DNA from: Micrococcus sp.
Lineage (GTDB): Bacteria; Actinomycetota; Actinomycetes; Actinomycetales; Micrococcaceae
Direction: 5' to 3'
NCBI GenBank assembly: GCA_029961105.1
Contig: JASBVO010000003.1
Coordinates: 1 to 64,000, forward strand
Length of the DNA stretch: 64,000 bases
In this document: piece by piece, positions 25,334 to 34,580 of the stretch
Layout: every line of letters starts with the position of its first letter
How positions within the stretch are numbered: the stretch's first letter is position 1
Notes under the pieces: model-generated
Databases searched by the model: none
Told to the model about the DNA's origin: nothing
The model's input: the letters and a program-made list of their open reading frames with translations, nothing else
Made by a program: the position numbers and the translations under genes

Positions 25334-26212
25334 ATGCGCAAGAAATACATCTCCGTCGCTGCCTTGGCCGCGTCGGCCGCCCTCGCCCTGTCCGCCTGCT
25401 CGCCGTCGTCCACGGGCAACGGCGGTGGCGAGACCACCGGCGGCGGCGAGACGCAGGCCGGCGGCGACTCGGTCCGCATCGGCATCAAGTTCGACCAGCC
25501 GGGCCTGGGCTTCCGCGAGGGTTCGGGCGACCCGACCGGCTTCGACGTGGACGTCGCCAAGTACGTGGCCGGCGAGCTGGGCTACGCCGAGGACGACATC
25601 GAGTGGGTCCAGACCCCCTCGGCCAACCGAGAGAACGCCCTGGAGGGCGGTGAGGTCGACATGATCTTCGCGACCTACTCCATCACCGACGAGCGCAAGC
25701 AGCGCGTGGACTTCGCCGGCCCCTACTTCGTGGCCGGGCAGGACCTGCTCGTGCGCCAGGATGACACCGAGATCACCGGCCCGGACGCCCTGGACGGCAA
25801 GAACCTCTGCTCGGTCACCGGCTCCACCTCGGCCCAGCGGATCAAGGACGAGTACTCCGAGGGCGTGAACCTGGTGGAACAGGGCGGCTATGCCGAGTGC
25901 GTGACCTACCTGGAGTCCGGCCAGGTGGACGCCGTCACCACGGACGACATCATCCTCGCCGGCCTGGCGGCCACCCCGGAGAACTCCGGCAAGTTCAAGG
26001 TGGTCGGCAACCCCTTCACCGTGGAGCGCTACGGCGTGGGCCTGCCGAAGGACTCGGACCAGTGCCAGGCCGTCAACGACGCGATCACCAAGATGAAGGA
26101 GGAGGGCGCCTGGGAGGAGGCCCTCACCAAGAACACCGAGGGCACCGGCTACACGCCCGACCAGAAGCTGAACGACGGCCCGGAGGCCGAGCTGGAGTCC
26201 TGCGACGCCTGA
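25334..26212 (+). CDS. gluB: Amino-acid ABC importer solute-binding lipoprotein
   Basis: Membrane-anchored binding protein of 292 residues. The signal peptide ends at the lipobox LSAC (SAALALSACSPSS), so the mature protein should be lipidated on cysteine; a Gly/Thr/Glu-rich linker follows. The binding fold shows FDVDVAKYVAGELGYAED, AFATYSI-type MIFATYSITDERKQRVDFAG and a cysteine pair (NLCSVTG, YAECVTY) as in glutamate/glutamine-type binding proteins. Strong ribosome-binding site GGAGG 5 nt before ATG. Followed by a very stable hairpin, probably to raise its level over the permeases. Confidence 0.9.
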   Translation: MRKKYISVAALAASAALALSACSPSSTGNGGGETTGGGETQAGGDSVRIGIKFDQPGLGFREGSGDPTGFDVDVAKYVAGELGYAEDDIEWVQTPSANRENALEGGEVDMIFATYSITDERKQRVDFAGPYFVAGQDLLVRQDDTEITGPDALDGKNLCSVTGSTSAQRIKDEYSEGVNLVEQGGYAECVTYLESGQVDAVTTDDIILAGLAATPENSGKFKVVGNPFTVERYGVGLPKDSDQCQAVNDAITKMKEEGAWEEALTKNTEGTGYTPDQKLNDGPEAELESCDA

Positions 26213-26235
26213 GCTCCGCGCCCCGGACCCTGAGA

Positions 26236-26271
26236 CGGCGGCGGGGCGGCACCCTGGCCGCCCCGCCGCCG
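26236..26271 (+). terminator. Intercistronic hairpin after gluB
   Basis: Perfect 15-bp GC stem (26236-26250 with 26257-26271) and a 6-nt loop ACCCTG. It lies 24 nt after the binding-protein stop and before gluC. No U-tract follows. It probably acts as a leaky terminator or as a 3'-end stabiliser of the gluAB message. Confidence 0.7.
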
Positions 26272-26311
26272 CGGTCCTTCCCCGTCCGCCCGCCCCAGGG
26301 ACAGGAACCCC

Positions 26312-26986
26312 ATGAACGGCTTTCTTGAACTCTTCGCCGAGTACGACATCCTCGGCGCCTTCTGGATGAACATCCGGCTGACCGTGCTCGCGGCCATCGG
26401 CTCCTTCGTCCTGGGCACGGTGCTGGCCGTGTTCCGGATCTCTCCCGTGGGATCGTTGCGGGCCATCGGCACCTCTTACGTCAACGTCGTCCGGAACACC
26501 CCGCTGACGATCATCATGGTCCTCGGCGTGCTGGCCGTGTGGGGCCAGCTGAAGATCGAGTTCTTCGACGACTTTGCCCTGAACTTCTTCACCTACGCCG
26601 TGATCGCCCTGTCCCTGTACCACGCGTCGTTCGTGTGCGAGGCCATCCGCTCGGGCGTCAACACGGTGCCCCAGGGCCAGGCCGAGGCGGCCCGCGCCAT
26701 CGGCCTGAGCTTCCTGCCCGCGGCGCGCGTGGTCGTGCTCCCCCAGGCGCTGCGCGGGGCGATCACCCCGCTGGGCAACACGCTCATCGCCCTGACCAAG
26801 AACACCACGGTCGCTGCAGCGGCCTCGGTGGCGGAAGCCTCCGGACTGATGAAGTCCATGATCGAGTTCAACCCCAACCTGATGATCTACATCTTCCTGA
26901 CCATCGCGATCGGGTTCTGCATCATCGTCATCCCGATGGGCATCCTGACCACATGGCTCTCCGACAAGCTGGCGGTGGCCCGATGA
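26312..26986 (+). CDS. gluC: Amino-acid ABC importer permease
   Basis: Integral membrane subunit of 224 residues, HisMQ type. Helices include LTVLAAIGSFVLGTVLAVFR and LMIYIFLTIAIGFCIIVIPM. The ATPase-contacting EAA loop reads GQAEAARAIGLSFLPAARVV. ATG is preceded by AGGA 6 nt upstream. It starts 40 bp after the hairpin that follows gluB, and its TGA overlaps the gluD start (ATGA), so the two permease subunits are coupled. Confidence 0.9.
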   Translation: MNGFLELFAEYDILGAFWMNIRLTVLAAIGSFVLGTVLAVFRISPVGSLRAIGTSYVNVVRNTPLTIIMVLGVLAVWGQLKIEFFDDFALNFFTYAVIALSLYHASFVCEAIRSGVNTVPQGQAEAARAIGLSFLPAARVVVLPQALRGAITPLGNTLIALTKNTTVAAAASVAEASGLMKSMIEFNPNLMIYIFLTIAIGFCIIVIPMGILTTWLSDKLAVAR

Positions 26987-27867
26987 AGGCACAGGCGACG
27001 GTCCTCTTCGACGCCCCGGGCCCCAAGGCCCGGCGGAACATCCTGCTCTCCAACGCCGTGGCCCTGGCGGTCGTCCTGGTCGTCGTGGTGCTGGTGCTGA
27101 TCCAGCTCAACAACCAGGACCAGCTGGCCCCGGACAAGTGGATCAACGCCCTCGACGCCAACGCGTGGGCCAACTACTACCTGCCCGGGCTGCAGTTCAC
27201 CCTGCAGTCCTCCGGCATCGCCGTGGTCACCTCGCTGGCCTTCGGACTGGTCTTCGGCTTCCTGCGGCTGGCCCCGTTCGGTCCGCTGCGCTGGATCTCC
27301 GGCGTGGTGGTGGAGTTCTTCCGCGCCGTGCCGGTGCTGGTGATGATGTTCTTCCTGTACTTCTTCTTCTCCCGCATCGTCGCCCCGGCCGGGCTGATCG
27401 ACTCCTCGGACGCGGCCTACTACGGCGTGATCGTGGGGTTGACCGTCTACAACGGCGCCGTGATCGCCGAGCTGGTCCGTTCCGGGGTGAGGTCACTGCC
27501 GAAGGGCCAGCGGGAGGCCGCGGCCGCCATCGGGATGACCAACAACCAGTCGCTGCGGCTGGTGGAGGTCCCGCAGGCCCTGACGGCCATGCTGCCCTCG
27601 CTGCTCAGCCAGTTCGTGGTCATCATCAAGGACTCCGCCCTGGGCTACCTGATCGGCTTCTACGAGTTGCTGCAGTACTCCCGCCAGCTGGGCTCGGGCT
27701 ACTCCAACATCCTGCAGACGCTCGTGGTGGCGGCGCTGATCTTCATCGTCATCAACTTCATCCTGACCTGGCTCGCCTCCAAGCTGGCCGGCCGGCTGTC
27801 CTCCCGCACCGTCGGGGACACCACCCCGGCCACCTCCACCACCGGGGTCACGGTCGGGCAGGCCTGA
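26983..27867 (+). CDS. gluD: Amino-acid ABC importer permease
   Basis: Second permease subunit, 294 residues, with an extra N-terminal helix (LSNAVALAVVLVVVVLVLIQ) and the EAA loop GQREAAAAIGMTNNQSLRLV. Several helices are rich in Phe and Val (VLVMMFFLYFFFSRIV). The C-terminal 20 residues are Thr-rich and hydrophilic. Pairs with GluC to form the channel. Its TGA is followed with no gap by the reverse-strand stop of dapE (TGATCA), so the transcripts must overlap at their 3' ends. Confidence 0.9.
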   Translation: MKAQATVLFDAPGPKARRNILLSNAVALAVVLVVVVLVLIQLNNQDQLAPDKWINALDANAWANYYLPGLQFTLQSSGIAVVTSLAFGLVFGFLRLAPFGPLRWISGVVVEFFRAVPVLVMMFFLYFFFSRIVAPAGLIDSSDAAYYGVIVGLTVYNGAVIAELVRSGVRSLPKGQREAAAAIGMTNNQSLRLVEVPQALTAMLPSLLSQFVVIIKDSALGYLIGFYELLQYSRQLGSGYSNILQTLVVAALIFIVINFILTWLASKLAGRLSSRTVGDTTPATSTTGVTVGQA

Positions 27868-29055
27868 TCAGGGGACGAGCCAGCGAGTCAGCGCGGCCAG
27901 GCAGTCCCGCACGGCGCCGGCCGTCACGTGCTCGTCGTCCGTGTGGGCCAGCAGGGCGTCCCCGGGGCCGAAGTTCACGGCCGGCACGCCCAGCTCGGAG
28001 AACCGGGCCACGTCCGTCCAGCCGTACTTCGGCATCGGCTCTCCGCCGACGGCGGCGACGAAGGCCGCGGCCGCGGGGTGGTCCAGTCCGGGGCGGGCCG
28101 CGCCGGAGGCGTCCGTGACCTCGATGGCCTCCGGGCCGATGCCGGCCCCCGCCAGGACCGAGCGCACGTGCTCGTGCGCCTGCTCGACGGTCTTGTCCGG
28201 GGCGAAGCGGTAGTTGATCTCCACGGTGCAGGAGTCCGGGACGACGTTGCCGGCGGTCCCACCGTGGATCCGCACCGCGCTGAGTCCCTCCCGGTAGTCC
28301 AGCCCCTCGACCGTGACGGTGGCCGGCTCGTAGGCGGCCAGCACCGAGAGCAGGGGCGCGGCGGCGTGGATGGCGTTGACCCCGCGCCAGGCCCGGCCGG
28401 TGTGGGCGGCCACGCCCGGCACCCTCACCAGGTACCGGCTGGTGCCGTTGCACCCGCCCTCCACCACGCCGTCGGTCGGCTCCAGCAGCACCGCGAAGTC
28501 GGCCTCCAGCAGCTCCGGAGCCTGCCGGGCGATGCGGCCCAGGCCTGACTGTGCGGCGTCCACCTCCTCGTGGTCGTAGAAGACCCACGTGACATCGCGC
28601 GCAGGGCGGGGTCCGGCGTCGCGCCCCAGGAGCCCGGCCAGCGCCAGCTGGACGGCCACGCCCCCCTTCATGTCCGTGGCCCCGCGCCCGTAGAGCACGT
28701 CCCCGTCCGCCGGAATGGCCACGCCGGCCCCGTTCCCGACGCCGTCCGCCGGCTCCCAGCGCGAGGGCACCGTGCCCCGGGCGCCGGGCGTGGTGGGCAG
28801 CGGGACGGTGTCCAGGTGCCCCGCCAGCACCACCCGGGAATCCAGCCCGAACTCGGTGCGGGCCACCACCGCGTCCCCGATGCGGCGCACGCGCAGCGCG
28901 GGCAGGGTCCGCAGCGCCTCCTCGACTGCATCGGCCAGCAGGGTCTCGTGGTCGGACACGGAGCGGATGTCCAGCAGCACGGCCGTCATCAGCGCCACGT
29001 CGAGGTCGAGCGGAGGCAGCACGGGCGCGGTACTGACCGAGGGCGAGGGTTCCAT
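27868..29055 (-). CDS. dapE: Succinyl-diaminopimelate desuccinylase
   Basis: M20-family dizinc amidase that removes succinate from N-succinyl-LL-diaminopimelate in lysine synthesis. The 395-residue product shows [12 protein letters not shown] (zinc His and catalytic Asp), [13 protein letters not shown] (bridging Asp), [17 protein letters not shown] (general-base Glu pair), AVLLEPTD and the C-terminal zinc His in [20 protein letters not shown] at 29055 lies 6 nt after TATCCT. Divergent from dapD with only 18 bp between start codons. Confidence 0.93.
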   Translation of the reverse strand: MEPSPSVSTAPVLPPLDLDVALMTAVLLDIRSVSDHETLLADAVEEALRTLPALRVRRIGDAVVARTEFGLDSRVVLAGHLDTVPLPTTPGARGTVPSRWEPADGVGNGAGVAIPADGDVLYGRGATDMKGGVAVQLALAGLLGRDAGPRPARDVTWVFYDHEEVDAAQSGLGRIARQAPELLEADFAVLLEPTDGVVEGGCNGTSRYLVRVPGVAAHTGRAWRGVNAIHAAAPLLSVLAAYEPATVTVEGLDYREGLSAVRIHGGTAGNVVPDSCTVEINYRFAPDKTVEQAHEHVRSVLAGAGIGPEAIEVTDASGAARPGLDHPAAAAFVAAVGGEPMPKYGWTDVARFSELGVPAVNFGPGDALLAHTDDEHVTAGAVRDCLAALTRWLVP

Positions 29056-29060
29056 GCCAG

Positions 29061-29067
29061 TAGGATA
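29061..29067. promoter_or_regulatory. Overlapping divergent leaderless promoters of dapE and dapD
   Basis: TAGGATA carries two -10 hexamers on opposite strands: TAGGAT (29061-29066, plus, 7 nt before the dapD ATG at 29074) and TATCCT (29067-29062, minus, 6 nt before the dapE ATG at 29055). Polymerase can occupy only one at a time. Confidence 0.6.
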
Positions 29068-29073
29068 TTCCCC

Positions 29074-30051
29074 ATGGATTCCACGCCCTCCCAGTCCGGC
29101 TCCGCCCTGTCCACCGACCGGAGGGCCTCCGGCCTCGGACTGGCGACGTTCGCCGCGGACGGCAGCGTCCTGGACGCCTGGTTCCCGGCCCCGGCGCTCG
29201 GCCCGGAGGCCGCCCGGGACACCGCGCTGTCCGGGCCCCTGGAGTCCATCGCCCGTGCGGACGCGGACCGCGGAACCACCCAGCGAGTCGTGACCGTCGA
29301 GGCGGACCTGGACGCCGTCCCCGCGGACGCCCTGGACTCCTGGCTGCGGTTGCACCTGCTCTCCCACCGCCTCGTGGCCCCGAACAGCATCAACCTGGAC
29401 GGGATCTTCGGCACGCTGGCCAACGTGGTGTGGACCAGCGCCGGTCCCTGTGCGACCGCCGGCTTCGAGGCGACCCGGCTGAAGCTGCGCGCCCGGGGCC
29501 CGCTGGCGGTGTACGGCGTGGACAAGTTCCCGCGGATGACCGACTACGTGGTCCCCTCCGGGGTCCGGATCGGGGACGCGGACCGGGTGCGGCTCGGCGC
29601 CCACCTGGCCGAGGGGACGACCGTGATGCACGAGGGCTTCGTGAACTTCAACGCCGGGACGCTGGGCGCTTCCATGGTGGAGGGCCGGATCTCCGCCGGC
29701 GTGGTGGTCGGGGACGGCTCCGACGTCGGCGGCGGGGCCTCGATCATGGGCACGCTCTCCGGGGGCGGGACCCAGCGCATCGTCATCGGCGAGCGGGTGC
29801 TGCTGGGCGCCAACGCCGGCGTGGGCATCTCCGTGGGCGACGACTGCGTGGTGGAGGCGGGGCTGTACGTCACCGCGGGGACCCGCGTGACCGTCAGGCA
29901 GGACTCCGGCGAGCACCAGGTGGTCAAGGCCCTGGACCTGTCCGGAGTGCCCAACCTGCTGTTCCGCCGCGATTCCTCCACGGGCCAGGTCCAGGCCCTG
30001 CCCCGGGGCGGGCAGACCGTCACGCTCAACGATGCACTGCATGCCAACTGA
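29074..30051 (+). CDS. dapD: Tetrahydrodipicolinate N-succinyltransferase, actinobacterial type
   Basis: Left-handed beta-helix acyltransferase of 325 residues transferring succinyl from CoA to tetrahydrodipicolinate. The hexapeptide region runs from about residue 165 to 265 ([60 protein letters not shown]). The N-terminal domain with [20 protein letters not shown] matches the actinobacterial DapD subgroup. ATG lies 7 nt after TAGGAT, leaderless. Confidence 0.93.
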   Translation: MDSTPSQSGSALSTDRRASGLGLATFAADGSVLDAWFPAPALGPEAARDTALSGPLESIARADADRGTTQRVVTVEADLDAVPADALDSWLRLHLLSHRLVAPNSINLDGIFGTLANVVWTSAGPCATAGFEATRLKLRARGPLAVYGVDKFPRMTDYVVPSGVRIGDADRVRLGAHLAEGTTVMHEGFVNFNAGTLGASMVEGRISAGVVVGDGSDVGGGASIMGTLSGGGTQRIVIGERVLLGANAGVGISVGDDCVVEAGLYVTAGTRVTVRQDSGEHQVVKALDLSGVPNLLFRRDSSTGQVQALPRGGQTVTLNDALHAN

Positions 30052-30066
30052 CGGCGGGCCGGGACG

Positions 30067-30921
30067 GTGATCCCCCGCCGGACGCGGCGCCGCCGGGCCC
30101 TGGGGGTCCTCCTGGTCTGCGCCCTGCTCGTGGCGGGCGGGTTCTGGGCGGCCTCGCGGTTCATCGACGCCTCCGAGATCCTGGTCCGGGAGCGGTGCAC
30201 TGCCGTGGTCGGCACCGACTCCTTCGGCCTCGCGCCGGACCAGGCGGCCAATGCCGCCCTGATCGCCGCCGTGTCCATGGACCGCGGACTGCCCGCCCGG
30301 GCCGCCTCGATCGGCATCGCCACCGCCGTGCAGGAGTCCAAGCTGCGCAACATCGACTACGGCGACGAGGCGGGGCCGGACTCCCGGGGGCTGTTCCAGC
30401 AGCGGCCCTCCCAGGGCTGGGGCTCCGAGGAACAGGTGATGGACCCGGTCTACGCCACGAACCGCTTCTACCAGGAGCTCGAGCTGCTGGTCCCGGACTT
30501 CGAGTCCCTGGACATCACCGTGGCCGCCCAGACCGTCCAGCGCTCGGCCTACCCCGACGCCTACGCCGACCACGAGCCGGAGGGCCGGGCCTACGCCTCC
30601 GCCCTGACCGGCCACTCCCCCGCCGCCCTGAACTGCGTGCTGCGGTCACCGGAGGGACCCGGGGACGCCGATGCCCTGGTGGCGGCCCTGACGGACCAGC
30701 TCTCGGGCGTGGAGCCCACGGTCTCCCGGGACGGCCGCACCGTCACCATCCCGGCCAGCGGCACCCGCGGCTGGGCACTGGTCCAGTGGGCCGTGGCCAA
30801 CGCCCAGCAGTTCGGTGTCACGGCGGCGTCCTTCGGCGGCCAGGGCTGGGTCCGCGCGGACCACGGCTGGGGACCGGCCACCGGGACCGAGGGCGCGGTC
30901 ACCATCACGCTGGCGGGCTGA
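30067..30921 (+). CDS. Membrane-anchored lysozyme-like-fold protein of unknown function
   Basis: A 284-residue protein with one N-terminal anchor (RRALGVLLVCALLVAGGFWA after a basic RRTRRRR). Residues about 75-155 contain SIGIATAVQESKLRNIDYGD, SRGLFQQRPSQGWGSEEQVM and YATNRFYQELE, a pattern also found in exported actinobacterial proteins annotated as heavy-metal transporters or M23 peptidases. The QES motif followed by a GLFQQRP segment suggests a lysozyme/transglycosylase-like fold, with the Glu as possible catalytic acid. The C-terminal third (VTIPASGTRGWALVQWAVAN) is separate. Starts with GTG 15 bp after dapD. A cell-wall role is inferred. Confidence 0.7.
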   Translation: MIPRRTRRRRALGVLLVCALLVAGGFWAASRFIDASEILVRERCTAVVGTDSFGLAPDQAANAALIAAVSMDRGLPARAASIGIATAVQESKLRNIDYGDEAGPDSRGLFQQRPSQGWGSEEQVMDPVYATNRFYQELELLVPDFESLDITVAAQTVQRSAYPDAYADHEPEGRAYASALTGHSPAALNCVLRSPEGPGDADALVAALTDQLSGVEPTVSRDGRTVTIPASGTRGWALVQWAVANAQQFGVTAASFGGQGWVRADHGWGPATGTEGAVTITLAG

Positions 30922-30951
30922 GGACACACCGGGCGACTCCTCGCAGACGCG

Positions 30952-31019
30952 CGAATCCCGGTCATCCTGACGATTCCCCGTGAGTACCGGTGGGGAGCCG
31001 TCAGGATGACCGGGATTCG
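30952..31019. terminator. Very long perfect inverted repeat (21-bp arms)
   Basis: Arms 30952-30972 and 30999-31019 are perfectly complementary over 21 bp, with further CCCC/GGGG pairing inside. It begins 31 nt after the stop of the lysozyme-like gene and faces gltA, so it can terminate in both directions. No U-tract. Confidence 0.7.
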
Positions 31020-31029
31020 TGCCAGGACA

Positions 31030-31060
31030 GCATCTCCGCGGAGGGCATCCGCGGAGATGC
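31030..31060. terminator. Perfect 13-bp hairpin after gltA
   Basis: GCATCTCCGCGGA (31030-31042) and its complement (31048-31060) enclose GGGCA. It lies 16 nt beyond the gltA stop on the minus strand and 11 bp from the longer inverted repeat, giving two terminators back to back. Confidence 0.7.
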
Positions 31061-31075
31061 CGCAGGGCTCAGGGC

Positions 31076-32359
31076 TCAGCGGCCCGGGTAGTCCCGCAGG
31101 TCGTAGCCGGTGTAGACCTGGCGCGGACGGCCGATCTTGGTGGCCGGGTCCTGCATCAACTCGCGCCACTGGGCGATCCAGCCCGGCAGGCGGCCGAGGG
31201 CGAACAGCACGGTGAACATCTTCTCTGGGAAGCCCATGGCCTTGTAGATGACGCCGGTGTAGAAGTCGACGTTTGGGTACAGGCGCCGCTCCACGAAGTA
31301 GTCGTCCGCCAGGGCCTTCTCCTCGAGGCGCTGGGCGATCTCGAGCAGCTCGTCGTTGCCGCCGAGCTTGCCCAGGATCTCCTCGGCGGTCTTCTTGATG
31401 ATCTTGGCGCGCGGGTCGTAGTTCTTGTAGACCCGGTGGCCGAAGCCCATCAGCTTGATCCCGGCCTCCTTGTTCTTGACCTTGTCCATGAAGTCCTCCG
31501 GCGTGATGCCCTCGGCCTTGATGCGGCGCAGCATGTTCAGCACGGCCTCGTTGGCCCCGCCGTGCAGCGGGCCGTAGAGCGCGTTGATGCCGGCGGAGAC
31601 GGAGGCGAACATGTTGGCCTGCGAGGAGCCGACCAGGCGCACGGTGGAGGTGGAGCAGTTCTGCTCGTGGTCCGCGTGCAGCATCAGCAGCAGGTCCAGG
31701 GCCTTGACCATGTCCGGGTCCAGCTCGTACGGCTCGGCCGGAACGCCGAAGCACTGGCGCAGGAAGTTCTCCACCAGGTTCAGGGAGTTGTCCGGGTACA
31801 GCATCGGCTGGCCCAGCGACTTCTTGAACGCGTAGGAGGCGATGACCGGCAGCTTGGCCATCAGCCGGATGGTGGAGATGTGGACCTGCTCCTCATCGAA
31901 GGGGTCCAGGGAGTCCGGATAGAACGTGGAGAGCGCGGACACCGCGGAGGACAGCACCGGCATCGGGTGGGCGTCCCGCGGGAAGCCGCCGAAGAAGCCC
32001 TTGAGGTCCTCGTGCAGCATGGTGTGGCGGCGGATGTTCTCGTCCCAGGCCTCGAGCTGGTCGCCGGTCGGCAGCTCGCCGTAGATGAGCAGGTAGGCGA
32101 CCTCCAGGAAGGAGGAGTTCTCGGCCAGCTGCTCGATCGGGTAGCCGCGGTAGCGCAGGACGCCCTCGTCACCGTCGATGAAGGTGATGGCCGACTTGGT
32201 GTTGGCCGTGTTCATGAAGCCCGGGTCGTAGGTGACCAGACCGGTGTTCTTCAGCAGTGGTCCGATGTTGAGCCCGTCGTTGCCGGCGGTCGCCTGTTCG
32301 CGGGCCAGGTCGACGTTCGTGCCGTCGACGGACAGCGCTGCTGAAGTGTTCTCGGTCAT
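31076..32359 (-). CDS. gltA: Citrate synthase
   Basis: Condenses oxaloacetate and acetyl-CoA at the entry of the TCA cycle. The 427-residue product is a type II hexameric-style enzyme by length. Active-site segments are PLHGGANEAV, GFGHRVYKNYDPRA and the aspartate in YPNVDFYTGV. ATG at 32359 is chosen because of GAGGGAG 6-12 nt upstream and the family-typical N-terminus; a longer in-frame reading is open. Single gene with its own terminator at 31030-31060. Confidence 0.95.
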   Translation of the reverse strand: MTENTSAALSVDGTNVDLAREQATAGNDGLNIGPLLKNTGLVTYDPGFMNTANTKSAITFIDGDEGVLRYRGYPIEQLAENSSFLEVAYLLIYGELPTGDQLEAWDENIRRHTMLHEDLKGFFGGFPRDAHPMPVLSSAVSALSTFYPDSLDPFDEEQVHISTIRLMAKLPVIASYAFKKSLGQPMLYPDNSLNLVENFLRQCFGVPAEPYELDPDMVKALDLLLMLHADHEQNCSTSTVRLVGSSQANMFASVSAGINALYGPLHGGANEAVLNMLRRIKAEGITPEDFMDKVKNKEAGIKLMGFGHRVYKNYDPRAKIIKKTAEEILGKLGGNDELLEIAQRLEEKALADDYFVERRLYPNVDFYTGVIYKAMGFPEKMFTVLFALGRLPGWIAQWRELMQDPATKIGRPRQVYTGYDLRDYPGR

Positions 32360-32478
32360 GGGTACTCCCTCATGAGGTTCGTCTGATGCTGACCACGGCA
32401 CCGATGGGTGGGGTCGCGATGGTGCAATCCACGTCAACGCTACCAACTGCGGGGCTCAAGCATGGAATCGGTGTCGGT

Positions 32479-33630
32479 CTACCGCCACGCGCGCAGTCGC
32501 TCCGCGGCCCGCGCGACGGCGTCGTCCGTGGCCGTGATCGCCACCCTGACGTAGCCGTTTCCGGCCGCGCCGTAGAACGTGCCCGGACCCACCAGGATGC
32601 CCAGGTCCGCCAGCTGTGCGACCAGTGCCCAGCTGTCCGCCTCGGTCAGTGCGCCGGCCGCGCTGTCCCGGGTGCCGTCCCGGGTCCACAAGTACAGCCC
32701 CGCCTCGGAGTGGTCCACCACCAGGCCGGCCGCCGCCAGCGCGTCCTTCAGCAGGGCACGGCGGGCCCGGTACCGGTCCTTCTGCGCGCTCACGTGGGCG
32801 TCGTCGCCCAGCGCCACGGTCATGGCCGCCTGCACCGGAGCCGGGACGATCATCCCGGCGTGCTTGCGGCTGTTGACGAGGTTCGCCACCAGTTCCGGGT
32901 CCCCGGCCGCGAAGGCGGCCCGGTAGCCGGCCAGGTTGGACTGCTTGGAGAGCGAGTACACGCTGAGCAGGCCGGTGTGGTCCCCGCCGGAGACCTCCTC
33001 GGACAGGATGCAGGGGGTGCCGGCCGCCGAGTCGTCCCAGTGCTCCCAGCCGAGCTCGGCGTAGCACTCGTCCCCGGCGACCACGGCGCCCAGCTGCCGG
33101 GCCTGCCCGACGACGGCGCGCAGCCGGTCGGCGGAGGCCACCTGGCCGGTGGGATTGGCCGGGGAGTTGGTCCAGACCAGCTTCACGCGGGCCCGGGTGC
33201 CGGCGTCGAGCTCCCCGAGGTCGTCCGCGGCGACGGCCTCGGCGCCCACCAGCAGCGCACCGATGTCATAGGTGGGATAGGCGACGGTGGGGCGGACCAC
33301 GACGTCCCCGGGGCCGATGCCCAGCAGCAGCGGCAGCCACGCGATGAACTCCTTGGACCCCACGGTCGGGATCACGGCCTGCGGGTCCAGCCCGGCCACG
33401 CCGCGGCGGCGGCCGTACCAGCCGGCGATCGCCTCGCGCAGCGCCAGGGTGCCGTGCGTCGTGGGATAGCCGTGGGCGTTGGCCGCCTCGGCCAGCGCCC
33501 GCTGGATCAGTGGCGGGGTGTCATCCACGGGCGTGCCGATGGACAGGTCACTGAACCCCCCGGGATGGCCCTCGGCGGTGCGCCGGTAGGGGGCGAGGGA
33601 CTCCCAGGGGTATTCGGGCAGCGAGAGCAC
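32479..33630 (-). CDS. dapC: Succinyldiaminopimelate transaminase
   Basis: PLP-dependent class I/II aminotransferase of 383 residues converting N-succinyl-2-amino-6-ketopimelate to N-succinyl-diaminopimelate. SLSKQSNLAGYRAAF contains the PLP lysine; VWTNSPANPTGQVA and AGDECYAELGW are cofactor-binding. The actinobacterial DapC N-terminus LPEYPWESLAPYR and the ferredoxin partner immediately upstream support this over other aminotransferases. GTG start shares one base with the ferredoxin TAG (TAGTG), so translation is coupled. Rv1178-Rv1177 has the same order. Confidence 0.9.
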   Translation of the reverse strand: MLSLPEYPWESLAPYRRTAEGHPGGFSDLSIGTPVDDTPPLIQRALAEAANAHGYPTTHGTLALREAIAGWYGRRRGVAGLDPQAVIPTVGSKEFIAWLPLLLGIGPGDVVVRPTVAYPTYDIGALLVGAEAVAADDLGELDAGTRARVKLVWTNSPANPTGQVASADRLRAVVGQARQLGAVVAGDECYAELGWEHWDDSAAGTPCILSEEVSGGDHTGLLSVYSLSKQSNLAGYRAAFAAGDPELVANLVNSRKHAGMIVPAPVQAAMTVALGDDAHVSAQKDRYRARRALLKDALAAAGLVVDHSEAGLYLWTRDGTRDSAAGALTEADSWALVAQLADLGILVGPGTFYGAAGNGYVRVAITATDDAVARAAERLRAWR

Positions 33631-33962
33631 TACAGGTCGGCCGGCTGCGGTTGCGGCGGCAGCGCGGCCACCAGGGGGTGGTCCTTGTTGATCAGGCCCA
33701 TCTTGGCGGCGCCGCCCGGGGAGCCGATGTCATCGAAGAACTCCACGTTGGCCTTGTAGTAGTCGGCCCACTCCTCGGGCGTGTCATCCTCGTAGTAGAT
33801 TGCCTCGACGGGGCACACCGGTTCGCAGGCACCGCAGTCCACGCACTCGTCGGGGTGGATGTACAGCATCCGCTCCCCCTCGTAGATGCAGTCGACCGGG
33901 CATTCGTCGATGCAGGCCTTGTCCTTGAGGTCCACACACGGCAGGGCGATGACGTACGTCAC
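33630..33962 (-). CDS. fdxA: Seven-iron ferredoxin
   Basis: Small electron carrier of 110 residues with one [3Fe-4S] and one [4Fe-4S] cluster. Cysteines appear as CVDLKDKACIDECPVDC and CVDCGACEPVCP, the actinobacterial FdxA/FdxC pattern. An acidic C-terminal half (EEWADYYKANVEFFDDIG) is typical. GTG at 33962 is preferred because VTYVIALPCV matches the family start; a GGTGGA box lies about 9 nt upstream. It forms an operon with dapC although no electron transfer is needed for the transaminase. Confidence 0.92.
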   Translation of the reverse strand: MTYVIALPCVDLKDKACIDECPVDCIYEGERMLYIHPDECVDCGACEPVCPVEAIYYEDDTPEEWADYYKANVEFFDDIGSPGGAAKMGLINKDHPLVAALPPQPQPADL

Positions 33963-34045
33963 TTCAGACCGTCCACCTTCCAGCGGTTCGTCGATTCGGT
34001 TCCGGGCCCGGCGGGGCGTCCCGGACGAGAGGCTTCCCGCCCAGT

Positions 34046-34580
34046 CTAGTCCCGCGGCGCGGGCACGCGCAGGACGGGCTGGGCCAGGACCATGGTGAGC
34101 ACGGCCACCACGGGCAGGCCCCAGAGCCAGACCGCGCCGGAGATCGCCGGGCCCGGGACGACGCGCAGCGTGTACTCGTTCAGGGCCACCGCGAAGGTGT
34201 CCAGCCCCGGCCAGGAGGACAGGACGAGGGCGATGCTGAACGCCGCGATGGCGGTCACTCCGCCGGCCCAGGCCAGGGAGGAGCGCAGCGTCCACCACAG
34301 TTGCGCGGAGGCCACCAGCAGCAGCGCCAGGACGGCCCCCCACGGCACCACGGCCTCACCGAGCCAGGCGAAGTGCGGGTGCAGCACGGTGCCCAGGATC
34401 CCGGCGCCGGCCCCGATCAGCACCGCGCCCAGCGCGGTCCGCCAGCGGTGCGCGCCACCGGAGGACGCACCGCCGGAGGGCGCACCACCGGAGGAGGCAC
34501 CGCCGGAGGGCGCGCCGCTGACGGGCGACCGGCCGGGGGGACCGGAACCGGCCGACGTCGGGACCCGAGGCCCGGGGACC

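Noticed and set aside
34453-34512. CRISPR-like repeat array
   Set aside because: Units are 15 bp, directly abutting without spacers, and inside a reading frame.
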